Below are positions 6,968 through 15,608 of a stretch of 49,795 bases of DNA, in pieces. Within the stretch, counting starts at the first letter, position 1. Each line of letters begins with the position of its first letter. The notes under the pieces are model-generated. The model did not search any database, was not told the origin of the DNA, and saw nothing but the letters and a program-made list of their open reading frames with translations. A program made the translations under genes and the position numbers. The stretch covers positions 1-49,795 of the forward strand of contig LWDN01000059.1 in assembly GCA_002083515.1 (NCBI GenBank), given 5' to 3'. This stretch comes from Proteobacteria bacterium HN_bin10. Lineage in GTDB: Bacteria; Pseudomonadota; Alphaproteobacteria; Caulobacterales; Aquidulcibacteraceae.

Positions 6968-8694
6968 TGCTTTCGTTCTTCCTGGTCCTCATCGTACTCG
7001 CGGCGATCGTGGCCGGATTCGCCACCGGCGTTTTCGGCCATTGCTGGCGGCTGCTGCGCGTGGCGATAACGCTGGTGCGCTACGACGTGCTGCTGCCGGA
7101 GGAATACTACGATCAGTATTCGGTGCCGCTGCAGGCGACCCACACGGCGCTCCGCATCTTCACCAAACGCCGCCGCGGCAAGACCGTCGGCGTGCGGCTC
7201 GCAAAGGCGCTTGAGCGGCTCGGCCCGGCTTACGTGAAGGTCGGCCAGTTCCTGGCGACGCGCCCCGATATGATCGGCGTGGCGGTGGCGCAGGAGCTGG
7301 GCCGGCTCAAGGATCGCCTGCCGCCCTTCTCGCGCACCGAAGCGCTCGACACCATCAACGCCGAGCTTGGCGGCACTGAGGGCTTGTTCGCCGGCATCTC
7401 TGAAGCCATGGCCGCCGCCTCGATCGCGCAAGTGCATCAGGCGATCGTGCCGCGCCACGGCGTCGTCGCCATCAAAGTGCTGCGCCCGCGCATTGAGAAG
7501 AAGCTGGCGCGCGAAATGGGTGCGCTGCGCTTTCTCGCGCGCTGCATCGAGTTCTTCTCCAAGCGTTCGCGCCGGCTGGAACCGGTGCAATTCATCGACA
7601 CCGTCGCCTCCGCCATGGAGCGCGAACTCGATCTGCGGCTCGAAGCCGGCGCCGCCGCCGAGTTCCGCGAGGTGGCTGAGAAGGACGGCTACCTCACCGT
7701 TCCGAACATCGACTGGTCGCGTTCTTCCAAACGGGTGATGACGCTCGACTGGATCGACGGCGTGCCGCTGACCGACGCCCGGGGGCTCGACAAAGCCGGC
7801 GCCGATCGCGGCGAACTCGCCATCGCCATCACCCGCGGCTTCCTCGCCGCCGCGCTCGATTACGGCTTCTTCCACGCCGACATGCATGAGGGCAATCTCA
7901 TGTACGGCAAGGACGGCAAACTCTGGATCGTCGATTTCGGCATCATGGGCCGCATCGGCCACAAGGAGCGCCGCTACCTCGCCGAGATTCTCTACGGCTT
8001 CCTCAAGCGCGATTATCGTCGCGTCGCCGAAGTGCACCAGGAAGCCGGTTACGTGCCGGAGAAATTCACGGTCGAGGAATTCGCCCAGGCGCTGCGCGCC
8101 ATCGGCGAGCCGATTTTCGGCAAGACCGCCGACGGCATCTCGATGAGCCGCCTGCTTCTGCAACTCTTCGACGTCACCCACATGTTCGGCATGCATTTGC
8201 GGCCGGAGCTGGTTCTGCTGCAAAAAACCATGGTGCAGGTCGAAGGCGTGGCGCGCGCGCTCGATCCGCAGCACGACATGTGGAACGCCTCGCGCCCGAT
8301 CGTGGAGCGTTGGGTGCAGCGCGAGCTTGGCGCCGAGGCGGTCGCGCGGCGCGGCATCGACGAAGCCGCGCAAGGCCTGCAAGCGCTAAGGCGGCTGCCG
8401 CAGACATTGACCATGATCGAAGCCGCCGCGCGCAAGGTGGCGATCGAGGCGCCGCGCCAGGAGCGCAAATGGTATGAGATGCCGGCGGTCTGGATCGCCC
8501 TGCTCACCGGCGCGGTGCTGGCGCTAATGCTGACCGCCGACCGCACCCCGCGCGCGCCGCGCCAGCCGCCGCCGACAGCCGCGATTGAAACCCCGGCGCA
8601 ACCTGATGCGAACCCGGTACCGCGGGTTGACGCCGGCGCCGATCTGGATACGCCGGACACGGAAGCCCCCGCGCAGGAAGCGCCGACGCCATGA
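6967..8694 (+). CDS. ubiB: UbiB/ABC1 protein kinase-like ubiquinone biosynthesis protein
   Basis: UbiB is an atypical kinase-like ATPase needed for ubiquinone synthesis at the inner membrane. The GTG at 6967 overlaps the ubiE stop by one base and gives 575 residues; a TTG at 6937 is an alternative. Visible features: N-terminal membrane segment (residues 2-20), KxGQ motif (KVGQ, 91-94), Ala-rich loop AAASIAQVH (149-157), K170 in VAIKVL, catalytic-loop region HADMHEGN (303-310), DFG (323-325), and a C-terminal membrane segment followed by a Pro/Ala-rich tail. The usual HADPHPGN is altered to HADMHEGN. It overlaps coaBC by 4 bases (ATGA). Confidence 0.93.
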   Translation: MLSFFLVLIVLAAIVAGFATGVFGHCWRLLRVAITLVRYDVLLPEEYYDQYSVPLQATHTALRIFTKRRRGKTVGVRLAKALERLGPAYVKVGQFLATRPDMIGVAVAQELGRLKDRLPPFSRTEALDTINAELGGTEGLFAGISEAMAAASIAQVHQAIVPRHGVVAIKVLRPRIEKKLAREMGALRFLARCIEFFSKRSRRLEPVQFIDTVASAMERELDLRLEAGAAAEFREVAEKDGYLTVPNIDWSRSSKRVMTLDWIDGVPLTDARGLDKAGADRGELAIAITRGFLAAALDYGFFHADMHEGNLMYGKDGKLWIVDFGIMGRIGHKERRYLAEILYGFLKRDYRRVAEVHQEAGYVPEKFTVEEFAQALRAIGEPIFGKTADGISMSRLLLQLFDVTHMFGMHLRPELVLLQKTMVQVEGVARALDPQHDMWNASRPIVERWVQRELGAEAVARRGIDEAAQGLQALRRLPQTLTMIEAAARKVAIEAPRQERKWYEMPAVWIALLTGAVLALMLTADRTPRAPRQPPPTAAIETPAQPDANPVPRVDAGADLDTPDTEAPAQEAPTP

Positions 8695-9896
8695 GCAAAC
8701 GGGTCCTCCTCATCATCGGCGGCGGTATCGCCGCCTATAAGAGCCTCGAACTCATTCGGCGCTTGAAGGAGCAAGGCGTGGCCGCGCGCGTCGTCATGAC
8801 CGACGCCGCGCAGCGTTTCGTCACGCCGCTGGCGGCAGGCGCCATCGCCGGCGAGCGCGTATTCACCGATCTGTTCGACCAGGCGCAGGAGTTTGACGTC
8901 GGCCACATCCGGCTGGCGCGCGAGTGCGATCTGATCGTCGTTGCGCCGGCGACCGCCGATTTCATGGCGAAGACAGCCAACGGCCTCGCCAACGATCTTG
9001 CTTCCGCCGTGCTGCTTGCGACCGACAAGCCGGTGCTGATGGCGCCGGCGATGAACCCGCACATGTGGGCGAACGCCGCGACTCAACGCAATTTCGCGCA
9101 ACTTCAGTCCGACGGCGTGCGCTTCGTCGGCCCGAACCGCGGCGAGATGGCGGAACGCGGCGAAGCTGGAATCGGGCGCATGGCGGAACCCGAAGAGATC
9201 CGCGACGCCGCGCTGGCGCTGCTGCGCGACGGGCCGTTGAAGGGCAAACGCGCGCTCGTCACCGCCGGGCCCACAATCGAGGCCATCGATCCGGTGCGCT
9301 TCCTCTCCAATCGCTCCAGCGGTAAGCAGGGCTACGCCATCGCCGCCGCACTTGCGGAACTGGGCGCCGACGTCACGCTGGTCTCCGGCCCGACCAATCT
9401 GGCCACGCCGCACGGCGTGAAGCGCATCGACGTCGAAAGCGCGCGCGACATGCTGGCGGCGAGCGAAGCGGCGCTGCCGCTCGACGTCGCCATCATGGTC
9501 GCCGCCGTCGCCGATTGGCGCCCCACCAAGGAAGCCAAAGGCAAGATCAAGAAGGATGCGGCGGGCGTTCCAGCCATCGCGCTGCAGGAAAATCCCGACA
9601 TCCTCGCCACGCTTTCGAAGGCCGGCAAGAAACGGCCGAAACTGGTCATCGGCTTCGCCGCCGAAACCGATCAGATCGAGGAGCACGCCCGCGCCAAGAT
9701 CGCCAAGAAAGGCTGCGACTGGATCGTCGCCAACGATGTCTCGGGCGACGTGATGGGCGGCGCCGAAAACCAGGTGCTGCTGATCACCAAGGACAAGGCC
9801 GAAGCCTGGCCTCGTATGGCGAAAGACGCGGTGGCGCGGAAATTGGCCGAGCGGATCGCCGGCGAACTGGCGCCGAAGGGTGCGCGCAAGAAGTAA
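8691..9896 (+). CDS. coaBC: Bifunctional phosphopantothenoylcysteine decarboxylase / phosphopantothenate-cysteine ligase
   Basis: CoaBC makes 4'-phosphopantetheine from phosphopantothenate and cysteine for coenzyme A. The 401-residue product has the CoaC flavin domain first: GGGIAAYK near the start, H72 in GHIRLARE, and PAMNPHMW (119-126). The CoaB domain follows, with RALVTAGPTIEAIDPVRFLS, SSGKQGYAIA and ENPDILATL. The loop that carries the catalytic Cys158 in E. coli Dfp reads GEMAERGEAGIGRM here (151-164), with no cysteine; I believe this occurs in other alphaproteobacteria but could not check. It is translationally coupled to ubiB. Confidence 0.96.
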   Translation: MSKRVLLIIGGGIAAYKSLELIRRLKEQGVAARVVMTDAAQRFVTPLAAGAIAGERVFTDLFDQAQEFDVGHIRLARECDLIVVAPATADFMAKTANGLANDLASAVLLATDKPVLMAPAMNPHMWANAATQRNFAQLQSDGVRFVGPNRGEMAERGEAGIGRMAEPEEIRDAALALLRDGPLKGKRALVTAGPTIEAIDPVRFLSNRSSGKQGYAIAAALAELGADVTLVSGPTNLATPHGVKRIDVESARDMLAASEAALPLDVAIMVAAVADWRPTKEAKGKIKKDAAGVPAIALQENPDILATLSKAGKKRPKLVIGFAAETDQIEEHARAKIAKKGCDWIVANDVSGDVMGGAENQVLLITKDKAEAWPRMAKDAVARKLAERIAGELAPKGARKK

Positions 9897-10055
9897 CGGT
9901 CGCGGAGACCGCCTATTACCGCCCTTAAGTTGCGGCAAGTAATCGCGCGGCGCCCCCTTGAGCCCGCCGCTGCGGGCGCTATGTAGAGCGCCTCACACCT
10001 TGCCTTTCCGATTCTGACGCCGAACGTCGTTTGCGCGCCCGGGGAACCCGACTGC

Positions 10056-10430
10056 ATGAGCTTCCAGAACCACAACGAACGCCGCGAAGCCGCCGAAGCC
10101 GCCAAGAAGGCGATGCTGGAAAAGTTCAAGAACAAAGGTCCGGCCGAGATCGATCCGCAAGCGGCCGCGGCGCTCATGAAGGCGGCGCAAGAAAAGGAAG
10201 CCAAGCGCGTCGAGGCCGAGAAGCGCCGCCGCGAGCGGGTCGAACTGGAGAAGCTCGAGCGCAAGCTCGCCGCCGAAGCCGCCGCCGAGGCTGAACGCAA
10301 GCGCATTTCTCAAGAGCTGATCGCCGCCGCGCAACGCCGCCGCGCCGAAGCCGAAGCCGCGGAAATGCGCCGCTTCGAGGAAGAAGCCCGCCGCGATCTG
10401 GCAGCCGCCGCCCTGCGCAAGCGGCGCTAG
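10056..10430 (+). CDS. DUF6481-type charged coiled-coil protein
   Basis: This 124-residue protein starts MSFQNHNERREAAEAAKKAM and is almost entirely Ala, Glu, Lys and Arg, with a heptad pattern from about residue 45 onward. It is most likely one long coiled coil in the cytoplasm. The start and composition match the DUF6481 family of alphaproteobacteria, whose function is unknown to me. Its stop codon lies inside the left arm of a long inverted repeat (10426-10505), which probably forms the 3' end of its mRNA. Confidence 0.8.
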   Translation: MSFQNHNERREAAEAAKKAMLEKFKNKGPAEIDPQAAAALMKAAQEKEAKRVEAEKRRRERVELEKLERKLAAEAAAEAERKRISQELIAAAQRRRAEAEAAEMRRFEEEARRDLAAAALRKRR

Positions 10431-10505
10431 CGCGGCGGACTTCTAAATCCGCCTCAATTTCATGGCGAGCGAAGCGCGGATTTAGAGTCCATAAGCCGCG
10501 CTAGC
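10426..10505. repeat. Long inverted repeat overlapping the DUF6481 stop codon
   Basis: The arms are 10426-10452 and 10476-10505. GCTAGCGCGGC pairs with GCCGCGCTAGC, and CTAAATCCGC (10443-10452) pairs with GCGGATTTAG (10476-10485); only a 3-base bulge and small slips break the arms. The 23-base loop has no gene. It could act as a transcription terminator, but there is no clear T-tract. Confidence 0.75.
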
Positions 10506-10516
10506 ATCTTTTGAAT

Positions 10517-10595
10517 CTAAAGCCTCTTTGCACTTTAAATGCGACCCGGAGTACGATCCCAGGCACGGCGTCGCATTTAAAGCGCGAGGCTTTAG
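10517..10595. repeat. Nested double palindrome upstream of dut
   Basis: The outer arms are CTAAAGCCTC (10517-10526) and GAGGCTTTAG (10586-10595). The inner arms are CTTTAAATGCGAC (10533-10545) and GTCGCATTTAAAG (10570-10582). Both pairs are perfect. The spacers are 6 bases on the left and 3 on the right, with a 24-base loop. The structure ends 36 bases before the dut ATG and could be a repeat element, a 5'-leader structure or a protein-binding site. Confidence 0.75.
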
Positions 10596-10631
10596 TTTGC
10601 GACGCGGCGAGAATCGCCGCACGCCCTCCCC

Positions 10632-11090
10632 ATGAACAGAGTCACGATCGAAGTCGCGCCGCTGCCGCACTTCGAAGGCTTGCAATTGCCCGCCTACGAG
10701 ACCGCGCTTTCCGCCGGCATGGATCTGCGCGCCGCCGTGCCCGAAGACGAGCCGATGATCGTCGCGCCGGGCCAGCGGGTGCTCGCGCCGACCGGCCTCA
10801 CCATCGCGCTGCCGGCCGGCTACGAAGCGCAGGTGCGGCCGCGCTCCGGCTTGGCGCTGAAGCATGGGCTGACCTGCCTCAACACGCCGGGCACCATCGA
10901 CGCCGATTATCGCGGCGAGGTGAAGGTCATCCTGATCAATCTCGGCCAGGAGCCGTTCACGATCAAACGCGGCGAACGCATCGCGCAGATGGTGATCGCG
11001 CCGGTGACGCAGGGCGAATGGCGCGCGGTCGATACGCTGAGCGACACCGCGCGCGGCGCCGGCGGCTTCGGCTCGACCGGGCGGGGGTAG
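10632..11090 (+). CDS. dut: dUTP diphosphatase
   Basis: Dut hydrolyses dUTP to dUMP and pyrophosphate, keeping uracil out of DNA. The 152-residue trimeric-type protein shows all five motifs: AGMDLRA (28-34), PRSGLALKHG (70-79), the Asp-containing GTIDADYRGEV (87-97), RGERIAQMVIAPV (113-125), and the Gly-rich C-terminal RGAGGFGSTG (141-150). The gene lies close downstream of coaBC, as in many alphaproteobacteria, but a DUF6481 gene and two large palindromes separate them here. Confidence 0.97.
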   Translation: MNRVTIEVAPLPHFEGLQLPAYETALSAGMDLRAAVPEDEPMIVAPGQRVLAPTGLTIALPAGYEAQVRPRSGLALKHGLTCLNTPGTIDADYRGEVKVILINLGQEPFTIKRGERIAQMVIAPVTQGEWRAVDTLSDTARGAGGFGSTGRG

Positions 11091-11141
11091 AAGTATGGAG
11101 CGCCGGCGTCCTCGCCGCCACGGCGCTGATCCATCCAGGTT

Positions 11142-11192
11142 GGAGCGCGTCGCCTCCGGCGACGCAATGCGCGGCCGGAGGCCGCGCGCTCC
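11142..11192. repeat. GGAGCGCG palindromic element, copy 1
   Basis: GGAGCGCG at the left end and CGCGCTCC at the right end enclose two small hairpins built from GCCTCCGGC and GGCCGGAGGCC. The 43 bases before it (GGAGCGCCGGCGTCCTCGCCG) resemble half of the GGACCGCCGGC family. Further copies lie at 23981-24030 and 36884-36930. Confidence 0.65.
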
Positions 11193-11253
11193 CCTCGCCA
11201 AACAACGCGTAGCATCCCTTGGACCGCGCGCCGCACTCGCCTAGGTTCAAGCC

Positions 11254-12000
11254 GTGAGCAGTTTTTCCGACGAAGAGCGCCAGCGTTATGCGCGCCACAT
11301 GCTGCTGAAGGAGATCGGCGGGCCGGGCCAGCAGCGCCTGCGCGCGGCGACCGTCGCCATTGTCGGCGCCGGCGGTCTCGGCGCGCCGGCCGCACTCTAT
11401 CTGGCGGCGGCGGGCGTCGGCACGTTGCGGTTGATCGACGACGATTTCGTCTCGTTCGACAATTTGCAGCGCCAGATCGTTTTCAAGAGCGAAGACGTCG
11501 GCGCGGGCAAAGTCGAGCGAGCCGCGGCGGCGCTCAACGCACTCAATCCCAATGTCAGCATCGATCCGCGCCACGATCGCCTCACGGAGGCCAACGCGCG
11601 CGCGCTGCTGCAGGGCGCCGATGTCATTCTCGACGGCACGGACGATTTCACCACGCGCTTCGCCGTCAACGCCGCGGCGCGCGTCTTGAACGTTCCGCTC
11701 GTCTCCGGCGCCGTCGGCCGCTGGGACGGACAAGTCGCGGTGTTTGCGCCCGGCGGTCCCTGCTATCGCTGCCTCGTGCCGGACGCGCCACCCGACGCGG
11801 AAACTTGCGAGCGCGTCGGCGTCGTCGGCGCGCTGACCGGCGTGATCGGTTCGATGATGGCGCTGGAAGCGATCAAGATCATCACGCACGCTGGCGAACC
11901 GCTGCTGGGCCGCTTGCTCATTTTCGACGGCCTCAGCGCGCAGGCGCGTGTCGTCACCCTCACCCGCGATCCGGCGTGCCCGGTGTGCAAATATGAGTGA
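11254..12000 (+). CDS. HesA/MoeB/ThiF-family E1-like adenylyltransferase
   Basis: These enzymes adenylate the C-terminal glycine of small sulfur-carrier proteins (MoaD or ThiS type) for molybdopterin or thiamine synthesis. A GTG at 11254 gives 248 residues. ATP-binding GAGGLG is at 38-43, with D62 and the N70 LQRQ segment. Zinc cysteines are C170/C173 and C242/C245. A further cysteine, C185 in ETCERVGV, is in the usual place before GVVGALTGVIGS. There is no rhodanese domain. It overlaps the downstream DUF6624 gene by 8 bases. Whether it serves MoaD or ThiS cannot be told from this window. Confidence 0.9.
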   Translation: MSSFSDEERQRYARHMLLKEIGGPGQQRLRAATVAIVGAGGLGAPAALYLAAAGVGTLRLIDDDFVSFDNLQRQIVFKSEDVGAGKVERAAAALNALNPNVSIDPRHDRLTEANARALLQGADVILDGTDDFTTRFAVNAAARVLNVPLVSGAVGRWDGQVAVFAPGGPCYRCLVPDAPPDAETCERVGVVGALTGVIGSMMALEAIKIITHAGEPLLGRLLIFDGLSAQARVVTLTRDPACPVCKYE

Positions 12001-12589
12001 CGACTGGCGCGCGCGGCTGATCGCGGCGGCGCGGCGCGATATCGAAACGCGCGCGCGGCTGGCGCAAAGCGGCGCCTTGTTCGGCGGCTATCATCCCGAG
12101 ATGGAAGCCGTGCACGCGGAAAACGCGGCGCTGCTGGCGCAGGCGTTCGATGCGCTCGGCTGGCCGGGACGCGGCCTCATCGGCGACGATGGCGCGAGCG
12201 CCGCCTTCCTCATTCTGCAGCACGCCATCGGCCATCCCGACCTGCAACGACGCGGTCTGGCGCTGATGCTCGACGCCATTCCGCTGGGCCAAGCCAACGC
12301 ACTCGACGCCGCCTATCTCTCCGATCGCATCGCCATCTTCGAAGGCGGCCAGCAGACCTTCGGCACCCAGTTCGACTGGGATGCGTCGGGCCAGCTTTCG
12401 CCGTCGCCCGTCCGCGAACCGGAAACGCTCGACGACCGCCGCGCCAGCGTCGGCCTGCCGCCGATTGCCGAGACCATCGCCGAAATGCGGGCCAACGCGG
12501 CGGCCGAGGGCGAAACCGCGCCCGCGGATTTGGCGCAACGCCGCGCCGAATTCGAAGCCTGGGCCCGCCGCGCCGGCTGGCGCGCTTGA
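11993..12589 (+). CDS. DUF6624-type protein
   Basis: The ATG at 11993 overlaps the E1-like gene by 8 bases and gives 198 residues (MSDDWRARLIAAARRDIETR). The core matches the pattern I associate with DUF6624: GWPGRGLIGDDGASAAFLI, LQHAIGHPDLQRRGL, then LSDRIAIFEGGQQTFGTQFD. No signal peptide or membrane helix is seen and the function is not known to me. Overlap with the E1-like gene points to co-translation, but this may be chance gene order. Confidence 0.75.
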   Translation: MSDDWRARLIAAARRDIETRARLAQSGALFGGYHPEMEAVHAENAALLAQAFDALGWPGRGLIGDDGASAAFLILQHAIGHPDLQRRGLALMLDAIPLGQANALDAAYLSDRIAIFEGGQQTFGTQFDWDASGQLSPSPVREPETLDDRRASVGLPPIAETIAEMRANAAAEGETAPADLAQRRAEFEAWARRAGWRA

Positions 12590-12637
12590 CCGCGCCGCAC
12601 CCGAACCGCCACTCTCCGGCCGCGTAGGAGGGTGGAC

Positions 12638-13666
12638 ATGCTGCGGTGGATTTTTGGCGGGCTGCTGGCCCTGATCGGGCTTGCCGCGCTGGTCGCCGTC
12701 GGCGGCTATTTCGTGCTGAAACGTCCGGACATCCCCTACGAAACCTTGGCCGCGCGTTACGAAAGCGCGGCTTCGCGCTACGTCGATCTGCCGGGCGGCG
12801 TGCGCGTGCACTATCGCGACGAGGGCCCATCCAACGGTCCGGCGTTTCTGCTCATCCATGGCTTCTCTGCTTCGCTCCATACGTGGGAGCCATGGGTGCA
12901 GCGTTTGGGCGATGAGTACCGCGTCATCTCGCTCGATCTGCCCGGCCACGGGCTGACGCGCGCGCCGGCGGGCTATCAGGCCTCGATCGAAGCCTTCCGC
13001 GACGTCGTGCGCGACTTCGCGCGCACGCAGCAGCTCGAACGCTTCACCATCGTCGGCTCGTCGATGGGCGGCAATGTCGCGTGGGAATACGCGCTCGCCT
13101 ATCCCGAGCAAGTCGAGGCGCTGGTCCTGGTCGACGCCGCCGGCTGGCGCGAAACCAGCGCCGCGGCCGACCAAGGCCCGGTGATTTTCAAGCTGCTGCG
13201 CAATCCGGTGCTTGGCCCGCTCCTGCGCGATCTCGACACCACCCGCCTCATCCGGCAGGGTTTGCAGGCTTCGTTCGCCGATGCGAGTTTGGTCGATGAC
13301 GCCATGGTGGAGCGCTATGCGCTGCTCTCGCGCGCGCCGGGCCATCGCGACATCCTGCTGCAGATGACTTTGAACTTTGCCGAACGCGCGCCCGCCACGC
13401 CCGAACGCCTCGCAGCGCTAAGCATGCCGACGCTGGTGATGACAGGCGATACCGATCGCCTCATTCCACCGGAACATGCGCAGCGCTTCAAGGATGCGAT
13501 CCCAAACGCCGAGCTGATCGTGTTTGAGAACACCGGCCACCTTCCGCAGGAAGAACGGCCGGATCAATCCGCCACCGCGCTGCGCGAATTCACCTATCGC
13601 ATCCACGAAGGCTCGGCGTTGGCGCCGCTGCCGGAAGTCGATTGCACCGCCGATGCGCGCTGCTGA
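12638..13666 (+). CDS. Alpha/beta-fold hydrolase, membrane anchored
   Basis: The ATG at 12638 is preceded by a strong AGGAGG (12626-12631) and gives 342 residues. An N-terminal membrane segment (about 4-26) is followed by a hydrolase domain: oxyanion strand LLIHGFSASLHTW, nucleophile elbow GSSMGG (Ser142), acid D273 in TGDTDRL, and H301 in TGHLPQEE. The fold covers esterases, lipases and haloalkane-type enzymes, so the substrate cannot be named. The active domain probably faces the periplasm. phoD starts 9 bases after its stop. Confidence 0.9.
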   Translation: MLRWIFGGLLALIGLAALVAVGGYFVLKRPDIPYETLAARYESAASRYVDLPGGVRVHYRDEGPSNGPAFLLIHGFSASLHTWEPWVQRLGDEYRVISLDLPGHGLTRAPAGYQASIEAFRDVVRDFARTQQLERFTIVGSSMGGNVAWEYALAYPEQVEALVLVDAAGWRETSAAADQGPVIFKLLRNPVLGPLLRDLDTTRLIRQGLQASFADASLVDDAMVERYALLSRAPGHRDILLQMTLNFAERAPATPERLAALSMPTLVMTGDTDRLIPPEHAQRFKDAIPNAELIVFENTGHLPQEERPDQSATALREFTYRIHEGSALAPLPEVDCTADARC

Positions 13667-13675
13667 GGCGCGCCG

Positions 13676-15340
13676 ATGATCCTTCCCCGCCGCGGCTTGC
13701 TGTTCGCCGGCGCCGGCGCGGCGTTGCCGCGCGCCGCCTGGGCGCAATCGCTTTCGGCCGGCCAATTCACGCACGGAATCGCCTCCGGCGATCCAGCGCA
13801 GGACGGCGTCATCCTCTGGACACGCTTCGTCGGCGGCGACGGGCGCATCGCCTGGGAAGTGGCCGAGGACGACGCCTTTACGAGCATCGCCCAACGCGGC
13901 GAAGCGCAGGCCAGCGCGGCCAGCGATTTCTGCGTCAAGGTCGATGCGCGCGGGCTCGCCCCGGGTCGCAGCTATTTCTATCGCTTCCTCTCCGCCTCCG
14001 GCCCCTCGCTCACCGGGCGCACTTGCACCGCGCCCACGCAAGCGCAATCGCTGACCGTCGGCCTCGTCTCTTGCGCCAATTACGGCTACGGCCATTTCCA
14101 CGCCTACGGCCATCTGGCGCGGCGCGAGGATGTCGACCTCGTCCTGCACACCGGCGATTACATCTACGAATACGGGACCGACCAATACCCGAACGATGAA
14201 GACACGGTCACCGGCCGCGGCTTCGACCCGGCCCGCGAGATCGTCACGCTTGACGATTACTACGCGCGCTATCGCCAGTATCACACCGATCCGGACCTAC
14301 TGGCGCTCAGGCAAGCAAAGCCGCTCTCGGCGGTGTGGGACGATCACGAGATTGCCAACGACGCCGCCAGCGGCGGCGCGCAGAATCATCAGCGCAATGA
14401 AGGCGCCTATGCCGACCGCGTCGCGGCGGCGACGAAGGCGTATTTCGACTGGATGCCGCTGCGCCGCCCCGATGCGAGCGGGCCGCGGGTCTATCGAAGC
14501 CTCGATTGGGGCGATCTCGCGCGCATTCTGCTCATCGACACGCGCCTGATCGGCCGCGCGCGCCAGTTGAGCTATCTGCGCGCGCTGGGCTTGCGCCTGC
14601 TTTCGGATGGTCAGCGCGCGGCGGCAGCCGTAGAGGAATTCCGGCGCACGCAGCTCAACGACCCTGCCCGCACGTTGCTTGGCGCCGAGCAGGAAGCCTG
14701 GTTCGCGGCGGAGCTGGCCGCCTCCAAACAGCGCGGCCACACCTGGCAGATCGTGGCGCAACAGATCGCCATGGGCGAACAAATCATCGGCGAAGGCGCG
14801 CTCGGCTTCGTGCCGGCTTCGGCGCACGGCAATGTCCGCCGCTATGTCGGCGCGGCCGAACGGCTCGGGCGCATGCGCATGCCATGGAACTTGGATGCCT
14901 GGGATGGCTACCCGGCGGCGCGCACGCGCTTCCTCGATGCCTGCGCCGCGCATGGCGCCAATGTCGCGGTGCTCGGCGGCGATAGTCACAACACTTGGCT
15001 CAACAATCTGGCGGCGCCCGGCGGCGGCCGGCTGGCGGCGATCGAATTCGCCGGCGGCAGCGTGACCTCGCCTGGGCTTGAGTCGCCTCTGGCCGCTGCG
15101 CCGGATGGCGCGCGCGAGACAATGATGCGCAACGCCAACGCGCACCTTGCCTGGTGCGATGTCTCCAACCGCGGCTATGGCGTGCTGCGCTTCACCCGCG
15201 CCGCGTGCGAATCCGAGTGGGTCGCGTTCAGCGACGTGCGCAACGTTTCTGCGAGCCCGCCATCGGTGACCTTGCTTCAGTCGGAAGCGAGCGCCGGCGC
15301 TGGACCGGGCGGCTGGGGACCAACGCACACACTTCGCTGA
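13676..15340 (+). CDS. phoD: PhoD-family alkaline phosphatase
   Basis: PhoD enzymes are secreted Ca/Fe phosphodiesterases and phosphomonoesterases that release phosphate. The 554-residue product begins with a Tat-like signal (MILPRRGLLFAGAGAALPRA, cleavage after AWA). An N-terminal Ig-like domain (FTHGIASGDPAQDGVILWTR) precedes the metal-binding core: SCANYGYG, LHTGDYIYEYG, VWDDHEIANDA and GGDSHNTW. No Pho box was found upstream. It follows the hydrolase gene by 9 bases, so the two may be co-transcribed. A pstS-like gene is elsewhere in the window (22881). Confidence 0.93.
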   Translation: MILPRRGLLFAGAGAALPRAAWAQSLSAGQFTHGIASGDPAQDGVILWTRFVGGDGRIAWEVAEDDAFTSIAQRGEAQASAASDFCVKVDARGLAPGRSYFYRFLSASGPSLTGRTCTAPTQAQSLTVGLVSCANYGYGHFHAYGHLARREDVDLVLHTGDYIYEYGTDQYPNDEDTVTGRGFDPAREIVTLDDYYARYRQYHTDPDLLALRQAKPLSAVWDDHEIANDAASGGAQNHQRNEGAYADRVAAATKAYFDWMPLRRPDASGPRVYRSLDWGDLARILLIDTRLIGRARQLSYLRALGLRLLSDGQRAAAAVEEFRRTQLNDPARTLLGAEQEAWFAAELAASKQRGHTWQIVAQQIAMGEQIIGEGALGFVPASAHGNVRRYVGAAERLGRMRMPWNLDAWDGYPAARTRFLDACAAHGANVAVLGGDSHNTWLNNLAAPGGGRLAAIEFAGGSVTSPGLESPLAAAPDGARETMMRNANAHLAWCDVSNRGYGVLRFTRAACESEWVAFSDVRNVSASPPSVTLLQSEASAGAGPGGWGPTHTLR

Positions 15341-15350
15341 ACCTTGGCTT

Positions 15351-15540
15351 CCCCTCCCCTAGAGGGGGAGGGGGTAGGGGGTGGGGTGATGTACGGAAGT
15401 AAGAAAGCGAAAGTCTGAAGCGAACACCGCCTTGGTCCATACGCGAGACTCGCTTCCATTCTGACTTCTGCGTTCTGATTTCTGACTTCCGCATCTGACC
15501 TCACCCCCACCCCCGCCCCTCCCCCCTCCAGGGGGAGGGG
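15351..15540. repeat. G-rich inverted-repeat element
   Basis: Imperfect arms of about 39 bases at 15351-15389 and 15501-15540 consist mostly of C4-6/G4-6 runs (CCCCTCCCC...GGGGTGA and TCACCCCC...GGGGAGGGG). Each arm also folds on itself. The centre holds short direct repeats (TTCTGA). The G runs could form quadruplexes on either strand. The element fills most of the gap between phoD and the alpha-glucosidase gene; no ORF in it resembles a protein. Confidence 0.7.
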
Positions 15541-15608
15541 AAAATGGAGCCCGCTCCACTCCAGCCTCCGCACTTGATTTCGCTACTCGCGTTCGCCATG
15601 CGTGAACC

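Noticed and set aside
6964..8382. 472-residue minus-strand frame opposite ubiB
   Set aside because: A shadow caused by high GC at third codon positions; the plus strand carries all UbiB motifs.
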